A stretch of DNA of 64,000 nucleotides from Aedes albopictus (GCF_035046485.1 NC_085138.1:46163464-46227463), one strand, 5' to 3'; shown: positions 47,032-57,496, counted from the first letter of the stretch. Made by a program: numbers and translations. Notes: generated by a model not told the origin, from the letters alone.

Positions 47032-48532
47032 GTGCACAGGCTAATCGGTATCTGTCAAGGAATCCCTCATCGAGTCCTCGACATTCCTACCGACTTGCCC
47101 ATCGTTGCTGTGCAACTGATCGGTTCCACTACTGTATCGGTAGCTTGCGCCTACCTGCCAGGTGGAAAAAAACGACAACCTTCACAATCAAATTCAAAGC
47201 TACATCCGAGCACTCCCAGAACCACGGATATTTCTTGGAGATCTTAATGGTCATCATCCAATTTGGGGTTCCCCCCGATCAGATGCACGTGGAACCAACC
47301 TGGTTGATGTCTTCGAAGCAGAAGATATGTTTGTCCTCAATGATGGAGCCCCAACCTTCTACAACGGGCATTTCTCCAGTCAAATTGACGTATCAGCGGC
47401 TTCCGGTTGCTTTGCTCGGAACCTGCAATGAAGCGCCAGCTCTGACCTCCATGGAAGCGATCACTTCCCCATACGAATTACTTTAGCCGCCGGGGCAACC
47501 ATCCCACAAACAACTAGGCGACCTAGATGGAAGTACGAAAAAGCAGACTGGGTGGAATATGACACGCGAACCCGAGCATCACTGCGAAATCGTTCTCCAG
47601 AAAGCATCTCCGAACTCACTTCGACTATCTACGAAGCCGCCAAGCACTCCATCCCACGAACAAGCTCCAATCCTGGACGTAAAGCTACACGTTGGTGGTC
47701 TGATGAAACCAAAGCAGCTGTCAAGGCAAGACGGAAAGCACTTCGCAGACTTCGACGCCTCCCATTGGATCACCCCGAAAGGGATTCGGCGATGAAATTG
47801 TACAGGACACTTAACAACGATTGCAAGCAAATTATCTTCGAAGCCAAAAACGCAACTTGGAAAGAATTCCTCGAAAGCATGAATGCATCACAAACCTCAG
47901 CAGAGCTCTGGAATCGCATTAATGCCTTAGACGGGAAACGGAAATTTACGCCACACACACTACATGTGCAGGATTCTGTTGTGATCGATCCAAACGATGT
48001 TGCCAACGAGTTCGGCAAATATTTCTCAAGCCTTTCCGCCATCGATGGATATGAAAGTAGTTTCAAGAACGCCGTCAACCCATCCACAATGTCCATAGGA
48101 AGCTTCATCGTTCCTCCGCACACTGCAGACCCAGCGTTGGACCAGCCATTCTCATCCAGAGAGATGGCCTTTGCCCTTGCATGCAGTAGTGGCAAATCAG
48201 CAGGTCCTGATGAGATAGGATATCCTCTATTGAAAAATTTGCCGAGCGTAGGTAAGCTTTCCCTTCTAAACCTGTATAGCAACATCTGGCTAAACGACGC
48301 GTTTCCGGATATCTGGAGAGAAAGCCTAGTAGTTCCAATTCCCAAGGCTAATACCCCCACTCGTGACCCATCCAAATACCGTCCAATCTCTCTGACCTGT
48401 TGTGCCGGAAAGATTATGGAAAGAATGGTCAACCGTCGAATCAAACAATACCTAGAAGCTAACGAACTTCTAGACCCTCGACAGCATGCTTTCCGTCAAG
48501 GTTTCGGAACATCTACATACTTAGTAAAGTGA
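47032..48532 (+). pseudogene. I-type LINE ORF2 relic: endonuclease plus partial reverse transcriptase
   Basis: The endonuclease end is seen in frame from 47162: RIFLGDLNGHHPIWGS (catalytic-type GDLN), then LVDVFE, FVLNDGAPTFYN and SQIDVS. An in-frame TGA at 47429-47431, probably from CGA, is followed by LHGSDHFPI. The same frame runs to 48532 with a linker (RWWSDETKAAVKARR) and reverse-transcriptase opening motifs: SSGKSAGPDEIGYPLLKNLP, VVPIPKA, KYRPISLTCCAGKIMERMV, QHAFRQGFGTSTYL. The homology stops there, before the catalytic aspartates, so the 3' end is missing. LINEs are usually 5'-truncated, so a later deletion or rearrangement is likely. Upstream (47032-47160) an endonuclease piece sits in another frame. 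It ends 56 bp from the stop of the convergent THAP gene. Confidence 0.85.
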
Positions 48533-48585
48533 CCATGGATTTCGAAGCTAAAAAAAAAGCGATTTAGCTTAAAATTTACCTTAAC

Positions 48586-48592
48586 ATTTATT
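48586..48592 (-). promoter_or_regulatory. Polyadenylation signal overlapping the THAP stop codon
   Basis: On the minus strand the last codons read GCT GAA TAA ATG, so AATAAA (48587-48592) overlaps the TAA stop. No other AATAAA lies in the 55 bp before the LINE relic. A very short 3' untranslated region is implied if this signal is used. Confidence 0.45.
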
Positions 48593-49827
48593 CAGCCGAC
48601 TCATCGTTATCGTCATCTCCCACGTTGGCCAGCAGCTTCTTCAACTCACCTATCGTCCGACGATAGTACTCAAGCTTCTTTTGCATTTGTGCTTTCTCAC
48701 TCTCGCACCGTTCCAACCGCTTCTGCAGCTCCTTTTGTTCGCCGTAATACTTAGCCTTCGGCAGTTGTACATACTCCTCGCCCTTGAAAATGAACTCGTA
48801 GATGGGCTCGTCCTTCTTGACTGGACTGGTGGACTTCTCCTCTAGCGGCGGTTTGTCCTCTTTCTTGACTGATTTAGAAGCAACAGGGTCTGTTTTGACT
48901 ACGGTGATGTGGCTGGTACTCGCGACAGGTTCAATAGCTTGCTTTGAAGAACTATGCGTTTCCTTCGGATGTTCTTCGTCAGGCGACGCATCCGAGTCTG
49001 CGTTTGTCGAGGGTGCCTTTTTCTCAGGTGAAGAACTCACTGTTGGCTCAGCAGCTGGAGTAGCTTCAACAGTGGTACTCTGTGCGGCCGAACATGGCTT
49101 GATCGTCCTGTTGGTGAAGGTTTTCGGTGCAACGGGACGCTTTTTCAGCTTGACCTTGCGTAAGATTGTTCCCTTAGGTGGGGTAATGGGTTTCAGGGCG
49201 TCGTCCGTCAGGGGCGTCGTACACGATGAAGATGAAGAAACGAGCATTGAATGTGAGATGGGTGGCATTTTTTCGACCTTGATGATCTTCGTGTAGACTT
49301 GGGTATCGGTTGAAGCGGAACGTTTTTTGGAGAACAGTGGCTCGATCAGTTCATCCGTCTGGATTGGGTCTTCCTCCTCCGGGTGTATGTAAACTATTTC
49401 CGTTGCCACGTCGTCGTCGTCATCGATCACACCTGAAATACATCCAAATGATGTTATCATGTAATTATGCGTGAATTTCGAATCATTTACTCTCATCCAA
49501 ATGTTCCTCTATCGATATATCCTCGTTCTCGAGCATCGACGAAGAGCTTTGCACCTCTTCTTGATCTCGTATGGGTTCACCGTAGGCGTACGGGATGGCC
49601 GTACTAAGCAGCATTTTGCGCCGCGAGCTGAAACACATATAAATCCGCGAAAAGTGCAGTTCACACATAAACTGCAGTCGGATGTCAGCGGGATCGACGC
49701 ATCCCAGCTCGCACCACTTGGCGGCACGTACGTCGCTCTTGGGGAACTGGAACAAGGTGAGCTCCGGGTGGGTTTGACTGTTGACGTTGCAATCACGATA
49801 GCAGCAGTACTTTTTCGACCGATTCAT
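48588..49827 (-). CDS. THAP-domain protein with C-terminal coiled coil, two exons
   Basis: Exon 1 is 49827-49491 and exon 2 is 49432-48588, with a 58-bp intron (49433-49490; GTAAAT donor, TTTCAG acceptor). Joining them keeps the frame and gives 393 residues. Residues 1-82 form a THAP (C2CH) zinc finger: C9/C13, F28-P29, W38, C55-x2-H58 and a TAIPYAY segment like the AVPTIF box. THAP fingers bind DNA and derive from the P-element transposase family. The middle is acidic (a run of five Asp), then Ser/Thr/Pro/Lys-rich and probably disordered. The last 60 residues form a coiled coil (KELQKRLERCESEKAQMQKK...), as in many THAP dimers. The frame is open 21 codons upstream of the chosen ATG. A nuclear regulator is likely; the target is unknown. 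It is divergent from ATPsynO. Confidence 0.88.
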
Positions 49828-50194
49828 TTCCGGTGAGCTGACGAAGGCTGCTAATTTTAAAAAAGGACAGAAACGATCACAAAAACACAATTTGGTTGAT
49901 AAACAACAGCGAGCGAGCGTCTTCCTTTTTTGAGTTTTTTTTTTGAATCGAGAGACAGTTTACAAAACAGGGTTCGGTCGAGGAGGTCGATGGAACACAA
50001 GTGTAACGGCTGATAACGCGTCCATATGACTTTCGGGTGGATTGGGTACATTCCTTGTGCAATCAACCTAATTTCGGATGTGTGTGTACTACTGCGTCAC
50101 GTTTTGACACAAGGCGCTGTCAAAATTTTCAGTCATCTCGAGTGAGGCAAACGACAAAAGTTAGAAGAAAAATCCTCCAGAATTCGCGCAGAAA
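49828..50194. promoter_or_regulatory. Divergent promoter region, THAP and ATPsynO
   Basis: 367 bp separate the two start codons. On the + strand TTTTCAGTCATC at about 50126-50137 matches an insect initiator (TCAGTC at 50129-50134), which would give a 5' leader of about 64 nt for ATPsynO. No TATA box is seen near it. On the minus strand no convincing core element was found. A TTTTTT-rich stretch at 49925-49945 lies between. Shared regulation is plausible but not shown. Confidence 0.45.
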
Positions 50195-53100
50195 ATGGCT
50201 GCATCGGGAAAACTTTCGGTTCTGGTAAGTGGAAATGTTCCGTTTTAAACCCCTACATAAATCGCGGAGTGTTCAAATTAGCCAATCGATGTAATCCATC
50301 GGATAAACATTGCGTTATGCCACCCGTGCTTTATAAAGGTTATGCAGTGCCCGTCGTCCGTCCACAAAAAATGTCCGGTTATGTAATTTTGCATCGAATG
50401 TTCCGAATGTTCGTTCCAGGCTCGCCAGCTGAGCACCAGCTCGGCCACCGCCCAGCTCGTTAAGCCACCGGTACAGATCTTCGGACTGGAGGGTCGTTAT
50501 GCCTGCGCCCTGTACTCGGCCGCCCACAAGACCAAAGCGCTGGAAGCCGTCGAGAAGGACCTGAAGGGTCTGCAGAGCCAGATGCGCTCGGATCCGAAAG
50601 TGCGCGATCTGCTGATCAACCCGACGATCAAGCGCAACGTGAAGGCCGCCGCCATGAAGGAGGTTTCGTCCCGCGTCAAGTTCAACGCTGCCACCGGTAA
50701 CCTGCTGACGGTGCTGGCCGAGAACGGTCGTCTGGGCCGCCTGGATGGCATCATCAACGCCTACACGCTGATCATGGCCGCCGAGCGGGGTGAGGTCGTG
50801 TGCGAGGTCAAGACCGCCAAGCCACTGGATGACGGCCAGCGCAAGCAGCTGGAGAGTGCTCTGAAGGTAAGTAGCATGTATTTTTGAATAAGGTTTTTGG
50901 GGCTGGGTTGTGTCAAACTAGACTATAGTAGAAATGTATAAAATTGCTAAAGATTTCTTGAGGAATACATAGGTATTTCCATTTCCTGGAATTCCGCTTC
51001 TTTCAAGCGGCACTTTTTCTCTTGGAACAGGCGGGTCTTCTGCTTCCGCTTCCATCTGTATCGCTCCACATTCTGCCGGGTTTTATGCTGCAGCATTGCC
51101 GCCCGCGCTGCGTTCTTTCCTTCCAAAAATGCTCTGCAGTCTTCGTTGAATCAAACGTTTCGTCGACTTCGTTCTACGTACCCAATAGTGCTCTCGGTTG
51201 TGTTGTCGATGGTTGCTTTGACTGTACTCCAGCAATCCTCCCGAGGGGCCACGTCAAGCAAGTACACCCTAGTCCGTCAACGCTTACTTCAGTTCCTCTT
51301 GATCGTACTGGAGAGGCCGCCAATACTGTACATTGCCACTAACGGAGAGTTTTGGGCGCAGTGTGACCATGACCAGTGGCCAGAGTCAATGTTAGCGCCA
51401 TGATAGGTCGACCTAGGACGTCAGGATCCTGACGTTGAATATAGTTTCGGATCAGCTGTATGCAAGCGCTCAAATAGCTTTCGACGGTTATTACTACGCG
51501 TCGAAGTCGAACGCGTGGTAATAACCGATGCTCAACATCGAGCAGCTGCGTAACGTAGAAGTGTCTCAAGATTACGCGCAGAAGCTAGCAGTGACCCTAC
51601 GAACGGAAGAACAGCTTGGCGCAGTTACACTTGAAGATGACTGGAGGGACATCCGATCCGCCATAGGTGGTACCTCGGCTACAGCACTAGGCTCCGCGGT
51701 TCCGAATCACAAAAACGACTGGTACGACGGCGAATGTGGACAGTTGAAAAACGAGAAGAATGCAGCATGGGCAAGAATGTTGCAACACCGTACGAGGGCG
51801 AATGAGGCACGTTATACAGTTGACTCTCTACCACAGACAAACAGACATACTACTCAAATCTAAATCATCGCACGATTTAACGGTCATTTTGAAAATAACG
51901 TGTGGTTCGGATTGTGCTCGCATGTGTCATGGTGGCGCTGCTGTGTCTACATCATCTCTCAATTTTGGAGAGAAATGAAAGCGACACCGATCAATGTTTA
52001 CATAAAATGACTCAATCATGAACCTTCATTCATGTTTTATGAAAGGATGACGCCACGGGGGAGTCGTCACCTGCTAAATTGTTTCATCGAGCCGAGGGAA
52101 ACAACACCTGCAAATGAATGCTTCGGATTGAGCATTATAGAGGGTGCTAGTGAGATGCCAAACGATGTTTTTGAAGCAATTTTCTTCTAAGTAATATGAG
52201 ATAAGAGATATCGAGATGTAGAACATCGACATGTGGAGAGTCGACTGTAGACAAGTTTCCCAAGAAACAGAACTAGCTGAATAACAGTTTCTTAAGCTAA
52301 AGTTTGCTTAAAAGTGGTTTGTTCCATTCTTGTACAGCAAAAATGTTTGTTGGGTTGGAACAGGCAGAACTCAGTCTTCCGAGGAAGAAACGCCAGCACG
52401 AAGAACGATATTGCGAAGCGATGGAAGAGTACCGTGCTAAGGACACACGGAAGTTCTACGAGAAGCTGAACCGCTCACTCAAAGGATTTGTGCCACAAGC
52501 CGAGATGTGCCGAGACAATCACGGGAATCTTCTTACGAGCGAGCGTGAGGTGGTCGAGAGGTGCCGACAGCATTACGATGAGCACCTCAATGGTGACGTT
52601 CATATGCGCCAACTTGTGACGTAGTTGGGGGGCCAAGCTCTTCGAAATTGAATAAAATGCAACCTTTTTTGGCTAAATGCACTAGTTTCTATGGGACTAT
52701 GCATAATTAGGATGAACAACGTCGATTTTTACAGTATTTCATTGGTTTTTAGAGGTCTTGCCCCCCCAACTGCGTAACAAGTTGGCGCGGTGACATGGCA
52801 AGCACCGAAGGTGGCGTGTTAAGAGATCTTGGAGGAGGAGGTTGGCCGGTTGAAAAACAACAAAGCTGCTGGAGTAGACGAACTACCAAGCGAGTTACTA
52901 AAGTACTGGTAAGAGCACTACAGTAGGTCATTATCAAGATTTGGTAGGAGGAAGTATTACCAGAGAAATGGATGGAAGGTATCATGTGTCCCATCTACAA
53001 AAAGGGCGACAAGTTGGATTGCGGAAACTATCGCGCGATCACACTACTGAGCGCTGCCTTCAAGATATTCTCTCAAATTTTATGCCGCCGTCTATCACCG

Positions 53101-55117
53101 ATTGCAAGAGAGTTCGTGAGGCAATATCAGGCTGGATTCATGGGTGATCGCACTACAGCGGACCAGATGTTCGCCATCCGCCAGGTGTTGCAGAAATGCC
53201 GCGAATACAACGTGCCCAACACATCACTTGTTCATCGATTTCGAATCGGCGTACCCTGATAAACATGTATTATACACCGGCGATTGAGTGAATGATTGCA
53301 TCATTCCGTGTATGATCAGAATGATAGCCCGAAAGGATTGTTAAGCACGTTGTATCATATTTTTCTATTAGAGTATGCATACAATCGATCGAAAACAGCT
53401 ATGGCAGATTATGCACGAATACGGATTCCTGGATAAACTGACACGATGGATCGAGTGATGTGCGTAGTTCGAGTATCAGGGACACTCTCGAGTCCCTTCG
53501 AATCTCGCAGAGGGTTACGGCAAGGTGATGGTCTTTCGTGCTTGCTGTTCAACATTGCTTTAGAGGGTGTATTATGTTTCCAGTTCAAAACCGAATTAGC
53601 GACATTTTTTCTTTTACTTCCGCTGCTTTTGCCTTGCGTTAAACACTATGTCGGAAGTGGGGCGCTGTATAGAGTACCAGGTGTACAATACAGCGCCCCA
53701 CTTCCGACATTGTGTTTAACGCAAGGCAAAAGCAGCGGAAGTAAAAGAAAAAATGTCGTTAATTCGGTTTTGAACTGGAAACATAATAATTAGCAGAGCG
53801 AGGATAAACACGAGTGGAACGATTTTCACGAAGTCCGTTCAGCTGCTTGGTTTCGCTGATGGTATTGATATTATTGCTCGTAAATTTGAGACGATGGCGG
53901 AAACGTACATCCGACTAAAGAGAGAAGCCAGACGAATCGGACTAGTCATTAATGTGTCGAAGACAAAGTACATGATGGTAAAGGGCTCCAGGGAGGAATC
54001 AGCGAGCCCGCCACCCCGAATCTATATCGACGGTGATGAAATCGAGGCGGTTGAAGAATTCGTGTACTTGGGCTCACTGGTGACCGCCGACAACGACACC
54101 AGCAGAGAAATTCAAAGGCGCATTGTGGCAGGAAATCGTGCTTACTTTGGACTCCGCAGAACTCTACGATCGAGTAAAGTTCGCCGTAACACGAAGTTTA
54201 CTATCTACAAAACGCTGATTAGACCGAAGCATGGGCTATACGTGCAGAGGACCTACGCGCCCTTGGTGTTGCGTACCATCTACGGCGGAGTGCAGATGAA
54301 AAACGGGACTTGGAGAACGCGAATGAACCACGAGCTGCATCAGTTGCTGAGAGAACCAACCATCGTCCACACCGCGAAAATCGGGAGGCTACGGTGGGCG
54401 GGTCACGTCATCAGGATGTCGGATAGCAACCCGACTAAAATGGTTCTCGAGAGTCATCCGACCGGTACAAGAATACGTGGTACGCAGCGAGCTAGGTGGG
54501 TCGCAGCGCCTGCACGTTAGGCAACTTCGCTAACAAGGTCATCTGCTGCACAATAGTAAAACAAAATAAGTTTGATTTGTGTGAAATATGGCTGGGAAAT
54601 GATAATTTAGTTGACTTTCAAATTATCACAAAAGTCTAAACATTAATGAGAAAACCAATACGAATAATACAGCATTGTTTTATAGAGTTTCATGTCCGGA
54701 CGAATGCTCGTTCACAACATTGAGTGTATGAAGGTTTGTATTCACCAAAGGTGGATCAAATCTATTTTTTTAAAAGAAAAGCAAAACCGTGATAGCTTTC
54801 GACCTAGGTATGAGTCTCTTTGGTAAACTAAGTTTAAAAGAAAAATCCAAATGAAAGTAGTAGACCTGCAGTAGGAACAACAAAAGATATCATGTTATAT
54901 GTTTGTTACGTAAGCGGGAAATTCGCTATAAAAAAAACTCTGTTTTTTTTTTCTTTTCCAGGCCTTCCTGAAGCCCAACCAGAGCATCCAGCTGACGGCC
55001 AAGGTCGACCCGTCGTTGATCGGAGGAATGATCGTTTCCATTGGTGATAAGTACGTCGACATGAGCGTCGCCAGCAAGATCAAGAAGTACACTGACATCA
55101 TCTCCGCGCCGGTTTAA
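50195..55117 (+). CDS. ATPsynO: Mitochondrial ATP synthase subunit O (OSCP), three exons
   Basis: CDS exons are 50195-50224, 50420-50866 and 54962-55117, all phase 0, with donors GTAAGT and acceptors TTCCAG and TTTCCAG. Together they encode 210 residues, the usual insect length (about 209-210). OSCP joins the F1 head to the peripheral stalk of F1Fo ATP synthase on the matrix side of the inner membrane. The N-terminus ([19 protein letters not shown]) is a basic, Ser-rich mitochondrial targeting sequence. Hallmarks include [19 protein letters not shown], the ENGRL segment with [16 protein letters not shown], and the C-terminal [19 protein letters not shown]. Exons are strongly G/C-biased at third positions, as expected for a highly expressed gene. 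Intron 1 is 195 bp; intron 2 is 4,095 bp and full of transposon debris. The reading frame looks fully intact. Confidence 0.97.
50975..51390 (-). pseudogene. RTE-like LINE linker fragment, antisense, in ATPsynO intron 2
   Basis: Read on the minus strand it gives pieces such as [18 protein letters not shown], then [38 protein letters not shown] and [17 protein letters not shown]. This pattern lies between endonuclease and reverse transcriptase in RTE-type LINEs and mirrors the plus-strand copy at 51710-51810. Stops and frame breaks are present. Confidence 0.6.
51817..52247. mobile_element. Inverted-repeat element, 431 bp, TA duplication
   Basis: Ends CAGTTGACTCTC and GAGAGTCGACTG, with TA at 51815-51816 and 52248-52249. 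A CACAGACAAACAGACAT end (51832) of the 7-bp-duplication MITE family interrupts the left end; its right end is not clear. It breaks the RTE relic. Confidence 0.65.
52609..52789. mobile_element. MITE, about 180 bp, in the RTE relic
   Basis: GCGCCAACTTGTGACGTAGT followed by TGGGGGGCCAAG pairs with CTTGCCCCCCCAACTGCGTA followed by ACAAGTTGGCGC. The arms are about 32 bp. The target duplication is not clear (GGTGAC occurs nearby on both sides). The middle is AT-rich. Confidence 0.75.
53572..53786. mobile_element. 215-bp foldback MITE, copy 2
   Basis: Same length and arms as 41281-41495, with loop AGAGTACCAGGTGTACAAT. TA flanks lie at 53570-53571 and 53787-53788. It is inserted in the reverse-transcriptase frame of the RTE relic, just before the FAD(D/G) box. 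The high similarity of the two copies suggests recent spread. Confidence 0.95.
54521..54961 (+). other. 3' end of ATPsynO intron 2
   Basis: No element recognised. It ends in a strong polypyrimidine tract and acceptor (TTTTTTTTTTCTTTTCCAG) at 54943-54961. Confidence 0.7.
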
Positions 55118-55330
55118 GAAGCTACATAGAGACGAGTCTCCGGGTGTTGGTGAAGGTGGAAAGCCGGTGGAAAGTGTTGCCATTGCAGTAAGTGAACAGC
55201 GCTGCCACTGGAGCAGTATACTACGATGGCAACGCTTTCTCCAGTGATTGTTTTTCTGAAGCAAGGAAATCCTTGTAGTATGATGCAGTACATGTGTAAT
55301 ATCGAAAGCGAATAAAAAAACGGTAAATAT
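55118..55330 (+). promoter_or_regulatory. ATPsynO 3' untranslated region with stem-loop and poly(A) signal
   Basis: AATAAA at 55311-55316 is a good polyadenylation signal, about 195 nt after the stop. Within, GGAAAGTGTTGCCAT (about 55170) can pair with ATGGCAACGCTTTC (about 55226), allowing G-U, with a loop of about 40 nt. No function is known to me for this stem. Confidence 0.6.
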
Positions 55331-55719
55331 CACGGGAAAGTTTTACATTTGTTGTTTCCGAAAAATGGATTTTTGTCAACAAGCCTTGGTGTTCAAACGC
55401 TCAAACGCTGCCCACCAGGGAGCTTCGAAGCCGTTAGGGTTACCAAGCTTCTAATAGCACCATGCTATGGCCAGTGTTGGTAAAAATTAAAATTCATGAG
55501 ATTTGAAAATTTGAGTTTTTTCACGCGCGATTCTTGACTCACCAAATTCACGGCCTCATTCGTTGCGTTGTTTCCCCGTGTTTTTATCATTTATGTTTTT
55601 ATTATTATCGAAGTTTTTAGGATTTCATGATATTTATTCTCCCGTCTGCTACGCCACTATTCGACATCTTCTTGCGCTGGCCGCGCAGCTAAATCTCTTC
55701 GTGTACTAAATAAACGCTG
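55331..55719. other. Intergenic DNA, nothing recognised
   Basis: No open frame, repeat or RNA gene seen between the ATPsynO 3' end and the copia relic. Confidence 0.5.
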
Positions 55720-56845
55720 TGACGGCGTTCCTCCAAGACGATCTAGACGGCGAGGAGATATACAGAACCGTAGCCAAACTCAAGAAGTTCTGCACTCCTA
55801 CTGAAGAAGGTGCTTTACGGCCTCAAGCAGGACAGCAGGGTATAGAAAATCAAGCTGAATCAGAAGCTAAAGCGGATGGGGCTGAAGCATCCGAGCGAAG
55901 CACTGTACACTGAAGTTTTTTTTACGACGGTAATGGTCCCGCGTAAAAAAAACCGCGTTATTTCAAGACCCGTCGTAAAAAAAAAACCGCGTTATTTCAA
56001 AAAACGTCGTAAAAAAGTCAAGTCACGTTAGATGTGGTGCTGACTATTTTACGCGTATTTTTGAAAAAAAAAACGCGGATTTTTTTTACGACGGTTTTTG
56101 AAATAACATGGTTTTTTTACAACGGGTCTTGAAATAACGCGGTTTTTTTAGGACGGACCGCGTAAAAAAAAATCGCTTAAAAAAACTTCAGTGTACGTGC
56201 GTGTATTACAGGATGAAAAGTGGCCAGATCATGATCGTGACGGTCTACATAGACTTTTTTTGTTCGCCAACGATCAAGGGTTGATCGACGATGTGAAGCA
56301 GTAGTTGTGCGACGAATTCCGCATTAAGGCCCTAGGCCAAGGCAAGCAGATTCTGGAACTGCGTGTCACCAGGACCGACGATGCTATTATTTCCATCGAT
56401 CAGCATCGACCCGCGGTACGCGAACCAGCGACTGCTGAAGACGATGCGGCCAAGAAATAAAGGGGAACGTGAAATGATGAAGAATGATTTATGTACCTAC
56501 GGTATTTGTAAACTCAAAGTGGAAAACTTAAGCGGACTAACTACGGCGGACACGGATCAATATGGGCCAAAGATAAAGCGCTTCTTTCGATTAGGATTAG
56601 TTATCTGTAAAACGACTGTGTTCAGCTAGGCTTCTGAATAGACTGATGTCTAATATATTGTCCGCTTTCGAGCCCTTCGGCTCTCGATTGTTGTCTGACA
56701 TATCTGAAAGCGCAAGGGATGCGCAAGTCATATACTACAGAATGTTCCGTTTCGCGAGCTGATTGAAGATCTTCAGTTCATCGCACAGTGCACGAGGTCA
56801 GACATCAGTCACGTGGTAAGCAAGGTGTTACGCGATAGTAAAACC
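55720..56845 (+). pseudogene. Copia-like reverse transcriptase relic
   Basis: Fragments in shifting frames match the copia reverse-transcriptase order: TAFLQDDLDGEEIY (55721), VLYGLKQ (near 55810) and a KRMGLKHPSEALY-like string before the MITE. They continue with RVLQDEKWP, VYID followed by a broken catalytic box (YVDD expected), FANDQGLIDDVKQ and CDEFRIKALGQGKQILELRV. A last piece at 56740-56820 reads VPFRELIEDLQFIAQCTRSD. It has several stops and frameshifts and is split by the MITE at 55908-56193. 56460-56735 within it is of unknown origin. Confidence 0.75.
55908..56193. mobile_element. 286-bp MITE with TA duplication
   Basis: CACTGAAGTTTTTTTTACG at the left and a run of A then CTTCAGTG at the right, with TA at 55906-55907 and 56194-56195. 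The body repeats short ACGACGG/CCGTCGT and CGCGTTATTTCAA motifs in both orientations. It splits the copia relic. Confidence 0.85.
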
Positions 56846-56856
56846 TGGTCACCCTA

Positions 56857-57021
56857 GGGGTCGTACACAAATTACGTCACGCCCTTAGGGGGGAGGGGGG
56901 TTTTGCACAACGTGACGACCCTTACAAAAATATTAAGGTCCCATACAAAATGTGTGACATAGGGGGGGAGGGGGAGTTGAAAAAGGTCGTTTTTTGCGTG
57001 ACATAATTTGTGTATCACCCC
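56857..57021. mobile_element. 165-bp MITE with G/C-run arms
   Basis: Ends GGGGTCGTACACAAATTACG and, inverted, GGGGTGATACACAAATTATG, both followed by TCACGC. A CTA (or TA) duplication lies at 56854-56856 and 57022-57024. The interior has G runs (GGGGGGAGGGGGG near 56890, GGGGGGGAGGGGGAG near 56962). Confidence 0.8.
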
Positions 57022-57024
57022 CTA

Positions 57025-57243
57025 TGTAATAATGCAACAGCTGTCGAGCCTAATAGAATATACCGTGAGGTCGCCATTCATCGCCCATTTTGTAGAGACT
57101 ATGCGATATCTTCAACTGGTCACTCTATCTATGAACTATTGTGTGACGTTCTGAGCTCTTGTCAGGGCGTTCGTGAAAGACATTATTTGCATTAGGTTTT
57201 AGTCTATGTTAGCCGTTCGACAATAAAGCATGTAAAACGTATA
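57025..57243. other. Possible LTR-type remnant, left of MITE
   Basis: Contains GACAATAAAGCATG (AATAAA near 57223) and continues after the MITE at 57497. Its position next to a copia relic suggests LTR-derived DNA, but no LTR ends could be defined. Confidence 0.25.
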
Positions 57244-57496
57244 CACAGACAAACAGACGTAACACTCTGATAATTCCCATCGTACTTCGATTTAACGATC
57301 TTTTTCAAAATTTGATAGTTGGCCAACTACCCACCTGTGGCGCTCACATCGTTTTTGTTCGAGTTTGACGTTTGCTCACTACCGCCACCTAGTTGATGGT
57401 CGGCCAAACTTAGTCATTTTAGCATTGGGCGAATATGTTTCCGTGACTATGATTTGAATCGAAAAATGTTCGAAAAGTTACGTCTGTTTGTCTGTG
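57244..57496. mobile_element. 253-bp MITE with 7-bp duplication (family copy B)
   Basis: CACAGACAAACAGACGT and ACGTCTGTTTGTCTGTG ends, flanked by ACGTATA at 57237-57243 and 57497-57503. Same family as 43113-43367: shared ATTTAACGATCT-like, GTTTGCTCACTACCGCC and GCATTGGGCGA segments. Confidence 0.92.

Larger units (their letters stand above)
51483..54520 (+). pseudogene. RTE-like LINE relic, sense orientation, in ATPsynO intron 2
   Basis: The pieces in order are: linker 51528-51815 ([23 protein letters not shown]); 52350-52605 ([20 protein letters not shown]); and reverse transcriptase 52800-53260 ([41 protein letters not shown]). Then come 53395-53570 ([21 protein letters not shown]) and 53790-54520. 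The last has FADGIDII where FADD is expected, then [28 protein letters not shown] and [15 protein letters not shown]. The catalytic-box change and many stops mean it is dead. It is split by MITEs at 51817-52247, about 52609-52789 and 53572-53786, and by a short insert at about 53255-53375. It is removed with the intron. Confidence 0.85.

Noticed and set aside
46947..47486. 179-codon plus-strand frame
   Set aside because: It overlaps the LINE endonuclease in a different frame. The recognisable motifs (GDLNGHHPIWGS) are in the other frame.
47770..48444. 224-codon minus-strand frame
   Set aside because: Antisense shadow of the LINE reverse-transcriptase frame, which carries the conserved motifs.
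48802..49296. 164-codon plus-strand frame
   Set aside because: Antisense shadow of exon 2 of the THAP gene; Ser/Gly/Val-rich with no features.
51022..51403. Plus-strand frames of 85-106 codons in the ATPsynO intron
   Set aside because: The minus strand of the same stretch shows LINE linker motifs, so these are shadows.
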